A DNA stretch of 64,000 nucleotides from NCBI RefSeq assembly GCF_030272615.1, contig NC_081408.1:604677673-604741672 (forward strand), written 5' to 3'. How positions within the stretch are numbered: position 1 is the first letter of the stretch; the number at the start of each line of letters is the position of its first letter. A model generated the notes under the pieces. The model had not been told where the DNA came from. It saw nothing but the letters and a program-made list of their open reading frames with translations, and did not search any database. Both the position numbers and the translations under genes were made by a program. Below are positions 46,206-55,827 of this stretch, in pieces. Origin of the DNA: Cryptomeria japonica. Its lineage: Eukaryota; Streptophyta; Pinopsida; Cupressales; Cupressaceae.

Positions 46206-46360
46206 CTATCCCGATTGGATAGATGCCTACCCTGTAAGGGTAGATGCCTATCCCATATTGGATAGATGAAATCTTATGTCCCGTATGGACATATGCCTAA
46301 CCCGTATGGTTAGATGCTCATCCCGGATGGATGAATGCCTAATCCAAATGGATGGATGCC
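46206..46360. repeat. Array of seven tandem hairpins with co-varying stems
   Basis: Units of 21-28 bp, each an inverted repeat followed by a constant (G)ATGC(C) spacer. Stems in order: CTATCC/GGATAG (46206), CTACCC/GGGTAG (46227), CTATCC/GGATAG (46248), TATGTCC/GGACATA (46275), CTAACC/GGTTAG (46297), TCATCC/GGATGA (46318), and a decayed ATCC/GGAT (46342). Loops are 4-6 bases (often CGTAT or CGATT). The left and right arms change together, so the pairing is kept while the sequence is not. The array ends about 95 bases before the LTR end, so it probably lies in the transcribed R/U5 leader. Confidence 0.9.
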
Positions 46361-46458
46361 CAGAGTATGCGATTGAATCAAACACAAATGATTAAATTAA
46401 ACAAAAAAAAAAAGAATGGTCAATTTTGTTGAGTTAATTTCTGGTGGGTTATTACATG

Positions 46459-46470
46459 TGGTATTAGAGC
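46459..46470 (+). other. Primer-binding site of the chromovirus, initiator-Met-tRNA type
   Basis: TGGTATTAGAGC, one base from the standard TGGTATCAGAGC, three bases from the LTR end. Confidence 0.8.
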
Positions 46471-46605
46471 AAAGGTTCAAATCTAGGCCTTGTGCTCACT
46501 TCAATTTATACAACTAAGGGAATGTTTTGCAATGGTAGAAATTAAGTTTTAAAATCCTAAATCAAGAACTAACTACATAATTTAACTTTCAGGTAAAAAC
46601 CTAGA

Positions 46606-47385
46606 ATGGGTAGAGGAAGAGGAAGAGGAAGAGGTAGAGGAAGGGGTAATGGAAGACGTACTACCACTAGGAGTCAAGGGGAAGAAAACCATGAAGAAAA
46701 CCATGAGGAAAACCATGAAGAAAACCATGAGGAAGACCATGAAGGGGATCAACATAACCCAATAAATAATGAAGATGGGGTCGAGGCTATAATCAACCTT
46801 CTAACCGAACAAAAAGATAAAATCAACTTCTTGGAACAATGAATGTAGGACCTTAGGGAAAGGCAGAATGACTTTGAAAATCGAAGTGGTACCAAAAATG
46901 GAAACCCTGGTAGCAATGAAGGGAATATGATGGGTAATGGAAAAGAAAATAACATATTGGAACTCTCCAAGGATTTAAAGAAAATCACCCCTCCTAAGTT
47001 CGATGGGAGGCAAATTGGTGAAGGAGCTGAGAATTGGTTAAATGAAATGGAAAAGTATTTTGAACTAAGAGATTTTAACAAAACAACCAAGGCTTTATGG
47101 GGTTCCTATCAACTCACAGGGGAGGCAGCTAGTTGGTGGACCAACACCAAGGAGAAAAATGGGTATAGCAGGGATACGATCACATGGGATCAATTTGTTC
47201 ACCACTTCCAAAAAAGGTGGCTCCCTCAATTGTTCTTTAATGAGAAGGTGACAAAATTCCACAATCTACATCAAGGGCCCCTACCAGTCCAACAATATTG
47301 GGATAAGTTCACCAAATTGCTTAAGTATGTACCTATGTACCAGAAAGATGAAGAAGGCAAGCGAGGAAATTCATTTTGGGACTAA
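46606..47385 (+). pseudogene. Chromovirus gag, capsid region
   Basis: It starts at 46606 with an Arg/Gly tract (MGRGRGRGRGRGRGNGRR), then five NHEE/NHEED repeats, then two stops (46840 and 46846). The same frame resumes with the capsid region, including WLNEMEKYFELRDF, YQLTGEAASWW, TWDQFVHHFQKRW and FHNLHQGPLPVQQYWDKFTKLLKY, which is the Retrotrans_gag pattern of plant Ty3/gypsy elements. The frame is lost at about 47360, and the sense continues in another frame (FILGLNTNIGAEV). Gag would form the virus-like particle in the cytoplasm. Confidence 0.85.
46681..46745 (+). repeat. 15-bp coding minisatellite (NHEE repeats)
   Basis: About five units of GAAAACCATGAAGAA or GAGGAAAACCATGAA, in frame, near the gag start. 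Confidence 0.85.
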
Positions 47386-48019
47386 ATACCAACATTGGGG
47401 CAGAGGTCGACATGCACGGACCCAAAAACATGAACGAAGTGCTTGAAAAGTCCCTAAGGCAAGAGAAGAAGATTCAAACACTAGCAGGGCAGAACTATAA
47501 TGGGAACCACTCTTTTAAAAGGAAATAGGAATTCAAGGGGAACACTAATTTCAACAAAGGTCAAAGGAATAATTCCTCCGAAAGAAGGCCACCTCCTAAT
47601 CAATATCAGAGGAATGGGAATAATAATAACAGGGGCAATAATAACAGAGACAACTATAACATGAATGATCAGCAGAACAAGATAACTTATCCACCCAGGG
47701 CCAATGAAACAAGGAATGATCCCCCTAGGAATCAAGGCAGGAGGGGTCCTCCAGGTGGATGCTTCATGTGTGGGGGAAACCATTTTGCTAGAGAGTGTCC
47801 TAGGATGCAAGGTTAGATTAGGGACAATCAAACCCAACAAGGGCCCCAATAAAGTATTCATGCAGCAGTTAGGAACCGAAGAGGAAGATACCAGAATGTT
47901 CCCGTGGAAACTATAGGTACACTATTTGAACAACCAATTTCAATTCTAATTGACACTGGGTCATCTAAATGTTTCATCTCACCTGAATTAGTGAGCAAAA
48001 TGCATTAAAAGTTAATCAA
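47360..48019 (+). pseudogene. Chromovirus nucleocapsid and protease
   Basis: In the third frame, Asn/Arg-rich sequence leads to the zinc knuckle CFMCGGNHFAREC (CX2CX3HX4C, a spacing found in plant chromoviral Gag) near 47760. A protease active-site block, ILIDTGSSKCFI, follows at about 47943. Stops occur at 47527, after the knuckle, and at about 48006. Just after, the sense moves to another frame. Protease would cleave the Gag-Pol polyprotein. Confidence 0.8.
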
Positions 48020-49333
48020 ATGGAGTCATCATGGATGGTTCAATATGGGGATAAGGCAACTACGGAAGTAACTAAGTGTTTGCCGAGGGCAAGGGTACAA
48101 TTTCCTGAGTTTGAAACAAGGGTAGATCTCTATGTGGCACCCCTAGGATTGTATGATGTAATTATTGGAATGAGTTGGTTAACAAACCATCAAGCTAATG
48201 TAGATTGCTATAGCAAAGTTGTTGAATGTTTGGATGATGGAGAAAAAAGGGTCAAAATCCAAGGAAAGTTTAATCCCATTAATATAGAAACCATATCAGC
48301 CATGCAATTAAAGAAGGAAAGAAGAAGGGGAGGCCTAATCTATATGGTTGAAATTGATGAAGGAAAAGAGGAAAATACCCCAACTTTTGAAAATACCCCT
48401 TTCTTAAAGGAATTCAAGGATGTATTTCCAGAAGAGTTACCCGGCTTACCCCCTAAAAGGAAGTTTGACTTTTCTATCGAAGTACTACCAGGAGCTGAAC
48501 CAGTATCAAGGGCACCTTACCGAATGAACACAACTGAATTGCAAGAGATCAAGATGCAATTAGAGGACCTCTTAGCTAAGGGATTAATAAGGCCAAGTGT
48601 ATCACCATGGGGAGTGCCAGTCTTGTTTGTTAAGAAGAAGAATGGAACCTTAAGACTATGCATCGACTATAGGATGTTGAACAAGGTCACAATAAAGAAT
48701 AGGTATCCCTTACCTCGAATAGAGGATCTTTTTGACCAATTGAAAGGAGCAGCAGTTTTCTCAAAGATAGACCTCTGGTTAGGATAACATCAACTTAGAA
48801 TTAAGGAGGAGGACATTACGAAGACAACTTTCAGGACTAGATATGGGCATTATGAGTTCACAATAGTTCTTTTTGGTGTAACCAATGCCCCAACTGCATT
48901 TATGAACCTAATGAATAGTGTACTCCATGACTACTTGGATAAATTTGTTTTGGTATTTCTGGATGACATATTGATTTACTCTAGGAATGAGGAGGAACAT
49001 TTAGTACACCTACAAATTGTTTTGCAAAGGTTGAGAGAACATAAGTTATATGGGAAATTGTCAAAATGTGCCTTCTTCAAGGAAAAGATTCACTACCTTG
49101 GGCATATAATATCAAAGGAAGGAATAGAAGTTGATCCAGATAAGATAAAAGCAATAGTAGAATGGCCGATCCCTAAAAATGTTTTAGAAGTAAGAAGCTT
49201 TATGGGGCTAGCAGGTTACTATAGGAGGTTTGTGGAAGGATTCTCTAAGATAGCAAACCCCATCACCTCATTACAAAGGAAGGGTAAAGGTTTGTGTGGA
49301 CAGAACAAAGTGATAAGGCATTCCAAATTTTGA
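48020..49333 (+). pseudogene. Chromovirus protease end and reverse transcriptase
   Basis: The frame contains the protease C-terminal block ([10 protein letters not shown]), the [12 protein letters not shown] linker, then RT blocks: [45 protein letters not shown] and SKIDL. A stop interrupts at 48785, then RT continues in the same frame with [12 protein letters not shown] and the catalytic FLDDIL, ending with the thumb [14 protein letters not shown]. The usual FGLTNAP block reads FGVTNAP. A frameshift at about 49290 moves the sense to the next frame. Confidence 0.9.
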
Positions 49334-50989
49334 AAGGGAAACTAACTTCAGCACCCATTCTAAAGGTACCAGACTCGAATGGACACTTCACAGTCATAAC
49401 TGACGCTTCTATTGAAGGCTTAGGAGGAGTACTCGTCCAAGATGAAGGGGTAGTAGCTTACGAATCCAGGAAGCTAAAGACTCATGAAGTTAATTATGCA
49501 CCCCACGACTTAGAGTTAGCAGCGATTATGCATGCCCTACAAAAATGGAGACACTTCTTACTAGGGAAGCCCTTTCAGTTGAAGTTAGATAACCAAGGAC
49601 TAAAGTACATCTTTACCCAACCCCACTTAAATGCTAGACAAAGAAGGTGGTTAGAGTTTCTAAGTGAATACGATTTTGAAATTGAATATATTAAGGGGAA
49701 GGAAAATAGGGTGGCAAATGCTTTAAGTAGGAGGAGACACTTGATGACTATAGCAACATTCAAAACTTCCTTCAAAAGGCAAGTAATGGATGAGCAGGGA
49801 CATGACCCATGGTATGAGCAAGTCAAATTGACTTTAGAATACAATCCAACCGATCCTAAGGTTGAAGGGTATACATTAGAGGAAGATGGATTGCTCAGAT
49901 TCAATAATAGAATCTATATTCCTAATTCAGGAAACTTAAGGGAACTAGTCTTGTCAGAGGCTCACAATGCCCCTTATTCAGGGCACCTAGGAGTTAACAA
50001 ACTTTATGCAGACCTAAAGAAGTTATACTTTTGGCAAGGGATGAAGAATGACATAGTCAAATATGTGGCTAAATGTTTGGAGTGTCAAAGAGTAAAGGCA
50101 AAACATAGACATCTAGCTGGATTATTACAGTTACATGATGTACCTCAACACAAGTGGCAAGTTATTAGCATGGATTTTGTACAAGGGTTACCCATGTCAC
50201 CTTCTAGGCATGATGCAACAATGGTGGTAATTGACAAACTCACTAAGGTGACACACTTTATACCAGGGAACCTGACGGATGATGCACCTACCTTGGCTAG
50301 GCGTTTTGTTAAGGAAATATTTAGGTTGCATGGAATACCAGAGAAAATCATATCAGATAGAGATGCTAGATTCACTCCAAGGTTTTGGACCACTCTTCAA
50401 TCAGCTCTGGGAACTCAACTTAATTTTAGCACTGCATGCCATCCTGAAACCGAAGGCCAAACAGAAAGGACAAACCAGATTTTGGAAGACCTACTTCGCA
50501 TGTACTGCATGGACCAACAGAAGAAATGGGAAGAGTACCTACCTCTGGTAGAGTTTGCTTACAATAATACATATCAAACATCTTTGGGAATGGCATCTTT
50601 CGAAGCATTGTATGGTAGACCGTGTCGAACACCTTTGAGTTGGGATAGTCTTGAAGATAGAGTAATTATTGGACTAGATATGTTGAAGGAGATGGAAAGG
50701 AAAACTAAGGAAATTAGGCAGAGATTGAAGGAAGCCTCAGATAGGCAGAAAAGTTATGCAGACAAAAACAGGACGCCAAGGGAGTTTGAAGTGGGAGAGA
50801 AAGTCTTCCTAAGGGTTAGGCCACATAAGAGTTCCATAAGGTTTGGGAAAAAGACCAAGCTTGCACCTCGTTATGTTGGACCCTTTGAAATATTGGGAAG
50901 GATTAATCCAGTTGCATACCGGTTGGCCTTACCTCCCCAATTGAGCCGAATCCATGATGTCTTCCATGTATCTCTTCTTAAAAAGTATG
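49294..50989 (+). pseudogene. Chromovirus RNase H and integrase, truncated
   Basis: One open frame of 565 codons. RNase H: FTVITDASIEGLGGVL, YESRKL, HDLELAAIMHAL, LDNQGLKYIF, NRVANALSR. Integrase: the HHCC zinc-binding region (HNAPYSGHLGVNKL ... CLECQRVK), then catalytic Asp in SMDFVQGLP, Asp in IISDRDARFT, and Glu in HPETEGQTERTN. GPF/Y module at YVGPFEIL, then RIHDVFHVSLLKKY. The frame ends where the Tat LTR begins; the TAG that closes it (50992-50994) belongs to the inserted LTR. Domain motifs look intact, although upstream frames are broken. Integrase would join element DNA to the host chromosome. Confidence 0.92.
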
Positions 50990-51426
50990 TGTAGACGTAT
51001 AAAAATGACCATATTCCCAAATGAATATTTTATGTTCATTTCTCTATTTAATTAAATCCAATTTAATTAAATTATCCACATTCCTCTATTTAATTAAATA
51101 AATTATTCAATTTATTTAAATTAAATTCACTATACCCATTTAATGAATAAATCATTTTATTCAATTAAAACCCCCCTATCCACTTTTAATTAAATTCAAA
51201 TTTAATTAAATAGTTATCCCAAATTGAATAAATCAAATTTATTTAATTACAACCAAATTGAATGAATTAAATTATTTCAATTAAATCTTATTATCCCTCC
51301 ATCCACTTGCAAAATCCCAAACCCCTTTCTAATCCCTTCTAGAATCTTCTAAACACTTCTAATTAACCTAACCCTCCTCTAAATTTTGTCACATCCCTAA
51401 GCAAAGGGAAGTCACTTCTCAAATGA

Positions 51427-51580
51427 CTTAAAGTCTTTGATAACCATTAAAGGTTTTCAACCTTCAACCACCAAAACCCTTAAAGTCTTTGAAAACCATT
51501 GAAGGCTTCCAACCTTCAACCACTTAATCCCCAAAGTCTCCAATAACCATTAATGGTTAATTCAAACCCTCCCACATGGT
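51427..51580. repeat. 52-bp tandem repeat in the Tat LTR, about three copies
   Basis: Units start at about 51427, 51479 and 51530 with (C)TTAAAGTCTTTGA, then AACCATTAAAGG and CCAACCTTCAACCAC. The third copy is more diverged. Confidence 0.8.
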
Positions 51581-51918
51581 TAAAACATTTGTTTTGACTC
51601 AACCTCTATCCAACCCAAGGGTCTCATCAGACCATTAATGCTTTGACCATGATTATCTCTTAATCATTTGCACAAAGGTTTATCCTTCGATTAACTCTTA
51701 ATCCAGTGGGTAAGCCTAACTTAGACTTGACCCTTAGCCTTTAGATAACCATGAGGTCTTCTCAGGCCTTTAATGCCTCCAACCCCTTCTCTCAACCCAA
51801 TCCTATATTGACACTTGTCACCATTTCATTGGTGCCAATTGTGCACATGGATCCCCAACTTTCAAACCTGGCCCTTGATTAAACCAATCAATCTTGACCA
51901 TCCATTGCCCTGTTTATG

Positions 51919-51928
51919 CTATAAATAG
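51919..51928 (+). promoter_or_regulatory. TATA box of the Tat LTR
   Basis: CTATAAATAG, a canonical plant TATA box, about 540 bp before the LTR end. Transcription would be expected to start about 30 bp downstream. Confidence 0.65.
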
Positions 51929-52460
51929 AACTCTCATTCCTCCATTCTCAACAATCATCTTTCAAATTTGAAGCATTACACTTATGCTCCAATTCTTTCA
52001 AGCTTTCTCATTTCATATAGGCTCATCATTTAGCCTTTTAGATCATGAATTAGACTAAATATGCATGCTAGAGTATTTTCTTTATCATTTTAGCTCAATC
52101 ATAGACTAAATATATCATGTTAGGATAGTATTCATACTAATCTTGTCATCTTATCATCTAGTGTATTGCATTTTAGAATCATACATAGCTTAATCTCCAT
52201 TTCATACTAAAATCTATCAAAGCATCTCTCGTTCTCATATTTGTCATCCCTAAACCATTTTGCTTAGTGATCTGAGAGCAAAAACATTGGTTTGAGGGAC
52301 ATTGTGAGATAGAGAACCATGGGACCCTCCTTGGGAAGCTGAGTAATACGTTATTACTCCATAGCTTGCACCAAGAAGTCCTGTGTGTGTGTGTGGATAA
52401 GTCATTTGTCATATTTTCACATATTGAATTTTATCAGCCCACTTTTCCCGCATACATTTC

Positions 52461-52478
52461 TGGCGCCCACCGTGGGGC
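52461..52478 (+). other. Primer-binding site of the Tat element
   Basis: TGGCGCCCACCGTGGGGC follows the LTR end by four bases. It is a tRNA 3'-end complement of the TGGCGCC type used by several plant Ty3/gypsy elements. I do not assign the tRNA with confidence. Confidence 0.7.
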
Positions 52479-52545
52479 TAGACCCCATATATCACATCGG
52501 TTTTTGAAACTAACCTCTTTTGCAGGCACGCAGAAAAAATGAATT

Positions 52546-52960
52546 GGCGCTTTCAACTCACTGTTTAGCGCATCAAGAAAACAGCGTAGCGCATCAAGCT
52601 CCCTGTTTAGCGCGTGCAGTCTACAAACTAGCGCATGGAAACATTTTTGCAGCGCATGGCTCCCTCTAACACTTTCCTGTAGGTCTCGACATGGGCAAAA
52701 CACAGAGTAGCACATAAAGTTAACAATTTAGCGCATCCGATCTCCAGTTCAGCGCTTATAGTCCATAATCCAGCGCGTGCAGTTCCAACATTAGCGCGTC
52801 AAATTCAAAATTTTCCTGCAGGTCTCAGAAAAAACCACAGAACAACGCTTCTAACTTTCAGAATAGCGCATTCATTTAACAGTGTAGCGCATCGGAAAAT
52901 AGTTGTAGCACATCCTGTCTCTATTGTAGCGCGTAAAAGCCATTCTGTAGCGCATAACAG
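52546..52960 (+). repeat. TAGCGC motif array, block 1
   Basis: About 16 occurrences of TAGCGCAT, TAGCGCGT or one-base variants (AGCGCTT, TAGCACAT), spaced about 20-30 bp apart with unrelated A/C/T-rich spacers. The phrase CCTG(T/C)AGGTCTC occurs twice (52676 and 52815), suggesting a higher-order period of about 140 bp. No protein frame runs through it. Confidence 0.85.
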
Positions 52961-54462
52961 ACAGAGAAAATTTTTAAAATTGTAACCAAAAAAGAAATTT
53001 TAGACTTGTGGAAGTCCACCAAATCAGCTAACAATTTTCTTTGGTTTGCTTGCAGGCTACTAACCACATTTGTTGCAGAAGGGAGCGTGATTCTAGCATT
53101 TTTAGATAGTTAAAAATTTTCTCTAACTTAGTTAAGTTAGTTTAAAATTTTACATCTTTTAGTCTTAAAATTGAACTCACTAGTTTCTTTTGGGCTATAA
53201 AACGAACTACTATCCAACATCTTCTTGCTTTTTTAGGAGAAAAACACTTCAGTTTGGAAGCTCTAAAAAGAACCAACAAAATTTTATTTTGGCAAAAGTT
53301 TTAAAAGGAACCTCACCATCCTTTGGTGCATAAAAGGATTCACTTCAAATTTCTGTCAAGTAAAAGAATCACACAAGTCCAGAGTCAATTACAACTAAAG
53401 AGGGAAGATCTTCCCCTTTTTAACGATTTCTTTTGTTGACCAACACATCAAAATTTTTGCTTTGTTGACAAAATTCCTTTCATAGATCAGCAAATCATTG
53501 CTTTGATAGGATAAAAATGAACATCATGTTTTTGTGGAGCAACATCTCCACATAGAATTTAGCAAAATCACTGATTTGAAAGGATAAAATAAAATTGATT
53601 GCTTTGTCTTGAAAGTGGTAGGAATATGCTCTCCCCTTAACTGGGTGATAAAAAATCCAGCCCACTCTTACAACTTTCATTATTTCAAGCATTTACATCC
53701 TTTAGCAGGCCTGCCTTCCCGAGGAGTTGTAATCAACTCTTAAAGCCATTTATGGCCGGTGTGAAGGGAACGACCTAAGTGGGAAACGACTTTGACTCCA
53801 AGAATTCCAACCCACTATAATCAAATGTGGAAAGTGACGAAAGTCCTTTTCAACGGTTGCGCGCAGCGATTAGCCTTCCCCCAGTATCCTTGAGATACGT
53901 AAAGCCTTTGTTCTAAAGGTTAGGAAGCCTCCTGAGGGAGTTAATCACTGACAGCCGAACGGGAAGCCTAATTACGAACCATAGAATTAGAAACTTTGAA
54001 CCGAGTCAGTAACCAAACATTTGTAACATCATAGTGCAAGGGTGGGGAAGAATCCGCCCCCAAGATTACTCACCATATATCTCCCAAGATAACTACTCAA
54101 TTGTGAAGCAATTCACTTTGGGTTAATTTCTGGCAAAAGACAAAAAAATGGGCGCCCTCTAGGGGGTGACATGGCTGTTTGAGCTGATGGAGTATCGAGA
54201 CTAGTGGGCTATGATGTTATTTATGACCCTTGAATAAAGAATCTTTCTGAAGTGTATTACTTGTATCCAAACCTGTTAAAACATTGGGGATTTGAACACA
54301 TCCTCGCAGAACATACACTTTTTGTTAGATTAGGCAAAATGGTTGTACTTTTTGTGCTGTGCTTGCAGTTATTACTTCAGAAAATCATCCATCGCACTTG
54401 AAAATTTCTCAACAAAAATCAAAAACCTCAAAAAATCACCCAAACGGAAAAATCAGGGCAGT
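52961..54462 (+). other. Leader spacer between the two motif blocks
   Basis: No TAGCGC motif and no long frame. It includes a less AT-rich part (53700-54180) with CTTCCCGAGGAGTTG, CCTCCTGAGGGAG and GAATCCGCCCCC phrases. I see no known RNA gene. The small frames at 53495-53692 and 54343-54564 are not supported. Confidence 0.5.
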
Positions 54463-54977
54463 CTAGCGCATAAGAACAACATCTTAGCGCGTGGAAGACT
54501 TCTGTTAGCGCATCCAAACCTCATATTAGCGCGTGAAATTAAAACAGTAGTGTTTTATCCTTAGGCAAAAACAATAATAATCCTTTAGCGCATCCACAAC
54601 ATAGCCTAGCGCGTCGCAGCAACCTCTTAGCGCGTGGGAACCAAGAATTAGCGCATAAAACAAAACAGTTAGCGCTTCACAGGCCCAATGTAGCGCGTAA
54701 CTTTTTCAAAAAAAATTCAACAACAAATTTTCAACAGTCCTAACTTTAGCGCGTGGAAGAAACAGCTTAGCGCGTCGGAACCATATTTTAGTGCATGTAA
54801 TCCAACAGTTAGCGCGTGTAAGGCCCAGTATAGCACGTAGATTTTTCACCAGTTAAACAAAATTTTTCCAAAATCCAAACTTTAGCGCGTATCTAGGGGC
54901 AGATTAGCGCGTGTGCTGATTCCTTTAGCGCATCAGGTAAATTCAGTAGCGCATGTAAACTCTATTTTAGCGCGTGA
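54463..54977 (+). repeat. TAGCGC motif array, block 2
   Basis: About 20 occurrences of TAGCGCGT(GG), TAGCGCAT(CC) or variants, often after a T-rich trinucleotide (for example CTTTAGCGC). Spacing is again 20-30 bp. AATTTTTCCAAAATCC-like and CAACAGTCC phrases separate sub-blocks of about 120-130 bp. Confidence 0.88.
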
Positions 54978-55208
54978 TCCAAAACAGGAAAACAGAGAAC
55001 AAAAACCGTGAAAAATTTCAAAATTTCAAAAACATTTTAGAAGACTTTTTCATCAAAAATCATCTTTTATCAAACCAAAGTGACAAAAACAAACTATTAA
55101 AAACTTTTCTCAAGCTAAATTTGTGTCAAACAAAGTTGTCCGAATCCTAAACAAATCGCACAATAGAGGATGTCTCTCCTATCATAATCTGGAAAATTTT
55201 CATCATCA

Positions 55209-55826
55209 GTGTCATCAAAATCCTTTACCAACTTACGGATCTCTATCTCAAAACAATTGTTTAAAATTCTCAAATCGTCAAATCCAGTTTCCAGATCGGG
55301 AAGCTTTTATCCATATCATTTGACACGCTTTGTCGGGAAGGGGCATCTAAACCTTCATTCTGATAAAGTAAGATTTGAAATTTTCAAAAACAAAAACCAA
55401 CTGAATCCAAACAAATCAAAGGAAATCATTGATCACTCTTGCATGACTAATACCCTTATTCTGAGAAGAAAGAACCTCTATCGTAACATCACGTTGAAGA
55501 AACGACAACCTAGTTTTTCCAAATTCATCAAGAGAAATAAGTTTTTATACATCAATCGTCAACTCTTCAAATCTCATCAGGTATTCCTTCATCACGTCAA
55601 ATGTTATATACAAAACAAATCTAGCGAATTTGACAAGGAACCCTTGAAGACAAGAGCATACTGTCAAAAATCTGCTTTTAATCAAACCATAAACCATAGC
55701 GGAAAGATCAATCCAGCATTCTTGCCTGACGAGTGCATCACATATAACACATCACCAGAACCACCAACCCCCGAGCAACACATCGAAGAGGCTTTTGTCC
55801 CTTTCATCATTGAAAGCTTCTACTAA
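55209..55826 (+). CDS. Extra ORF upstream of Tat gag
   Basis: A frame of about 205 codons stays open from about 55209 to a TAA at 55824, one base before the gag ATG at 55828. The first in-frame ATG is near 55444; the frame's upstream part starts without ATG (GTG). The product is basic and Lys/Asn/Ser-rich at first (LILRRKNLYRNITLKKRQ) and acidic/Pro-rich at the end (SPEPPTPEQHIEEAF). No known domain is seen. Ogre elements of the same lineage carry an additional ORF 5' of gag, so this could be its counterpart, or part of a longer gag polyprotein broken by the stop. Confidence 0.5.
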   Translation: MSSKSFTNLRISISKQLFKILKSSNPVSRSGSFYPYHLTRFVGKGHLNLHSDKVRFEIFKNKNQLNPNKSKEIIDHSCMTNTLILRRKNLYRNITLKKRQPSFSKFIKRNKFLYINRQLFKSHQVFLHHVKCYIQNKSSEFDKEPLKTRAYCQKSAFNQTINHSGKINPAFLPDECITYNTSPEPPTPEQHIEEAFVPFIIESFY

Positions 55827-55827
55827 A

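Larger units (their letters stand above)
41802..46456 (+). mobile_element. 5' LTR of the chromovirus-type element, interrupted by a solo copia LTR
   Basis: It begins TGTCACAACCCTCC and ends GGTGGGTTATTACA, imperfect inverted ends. The PBS starts three bases after the end. Without the copia LTR at 43122-44296 the length is about 3.5 kb, comparable to the solo LTR at 30244. Its GC-rich island ends about 1.87 kb before the LTR end, the same distance as in the solo LTR, so the two LTRs appear to be related with conserved architecture despite low sequence identity. It also contains a minisatellite, an (AC)n tract and the hairpin array at 46206. Confidence 0.65.
46457..50989 (+). mobile_element. 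Internal region of a Ty3/gypsy chromovirus-type element
   Basis: PBS, gag with zinc knuckle, DTG protease, RT, RNase H and integrase in Ty3/gypsy order. Integrase ends in a GPF/Y module (YVGPFEIL), as in chromoviruses. Any chromodomain and the 3' LTR would lie beyond the Tat element inserted at 50990, and so outside the window. Confidence 0.85.
50990..52456 (+). mobile_element. Tat element 5' LTR (1,467 bp)
   Basis: It begins TGTAGACGTA exactly where the chromovirus frame stops and ends CCCGCATACA four bases before a PBS. U3 begins with dense TTTAATTAAAT-type blocks (51040-51300). A 52-bp tandem repeat and a TATA box follow. The host sequence just left is GTATG, the expected target-site duplication if the boundary is at 50990. 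Confidence 0.8.

Noticed and set aside
52546-54977. CRISPR-like array (short constant core with variable spacers)
   Set aside because: The core is only 6-8 bp, spacing is irregular, the context is a plant retrotransposon leader, and no cas-like gene is present.
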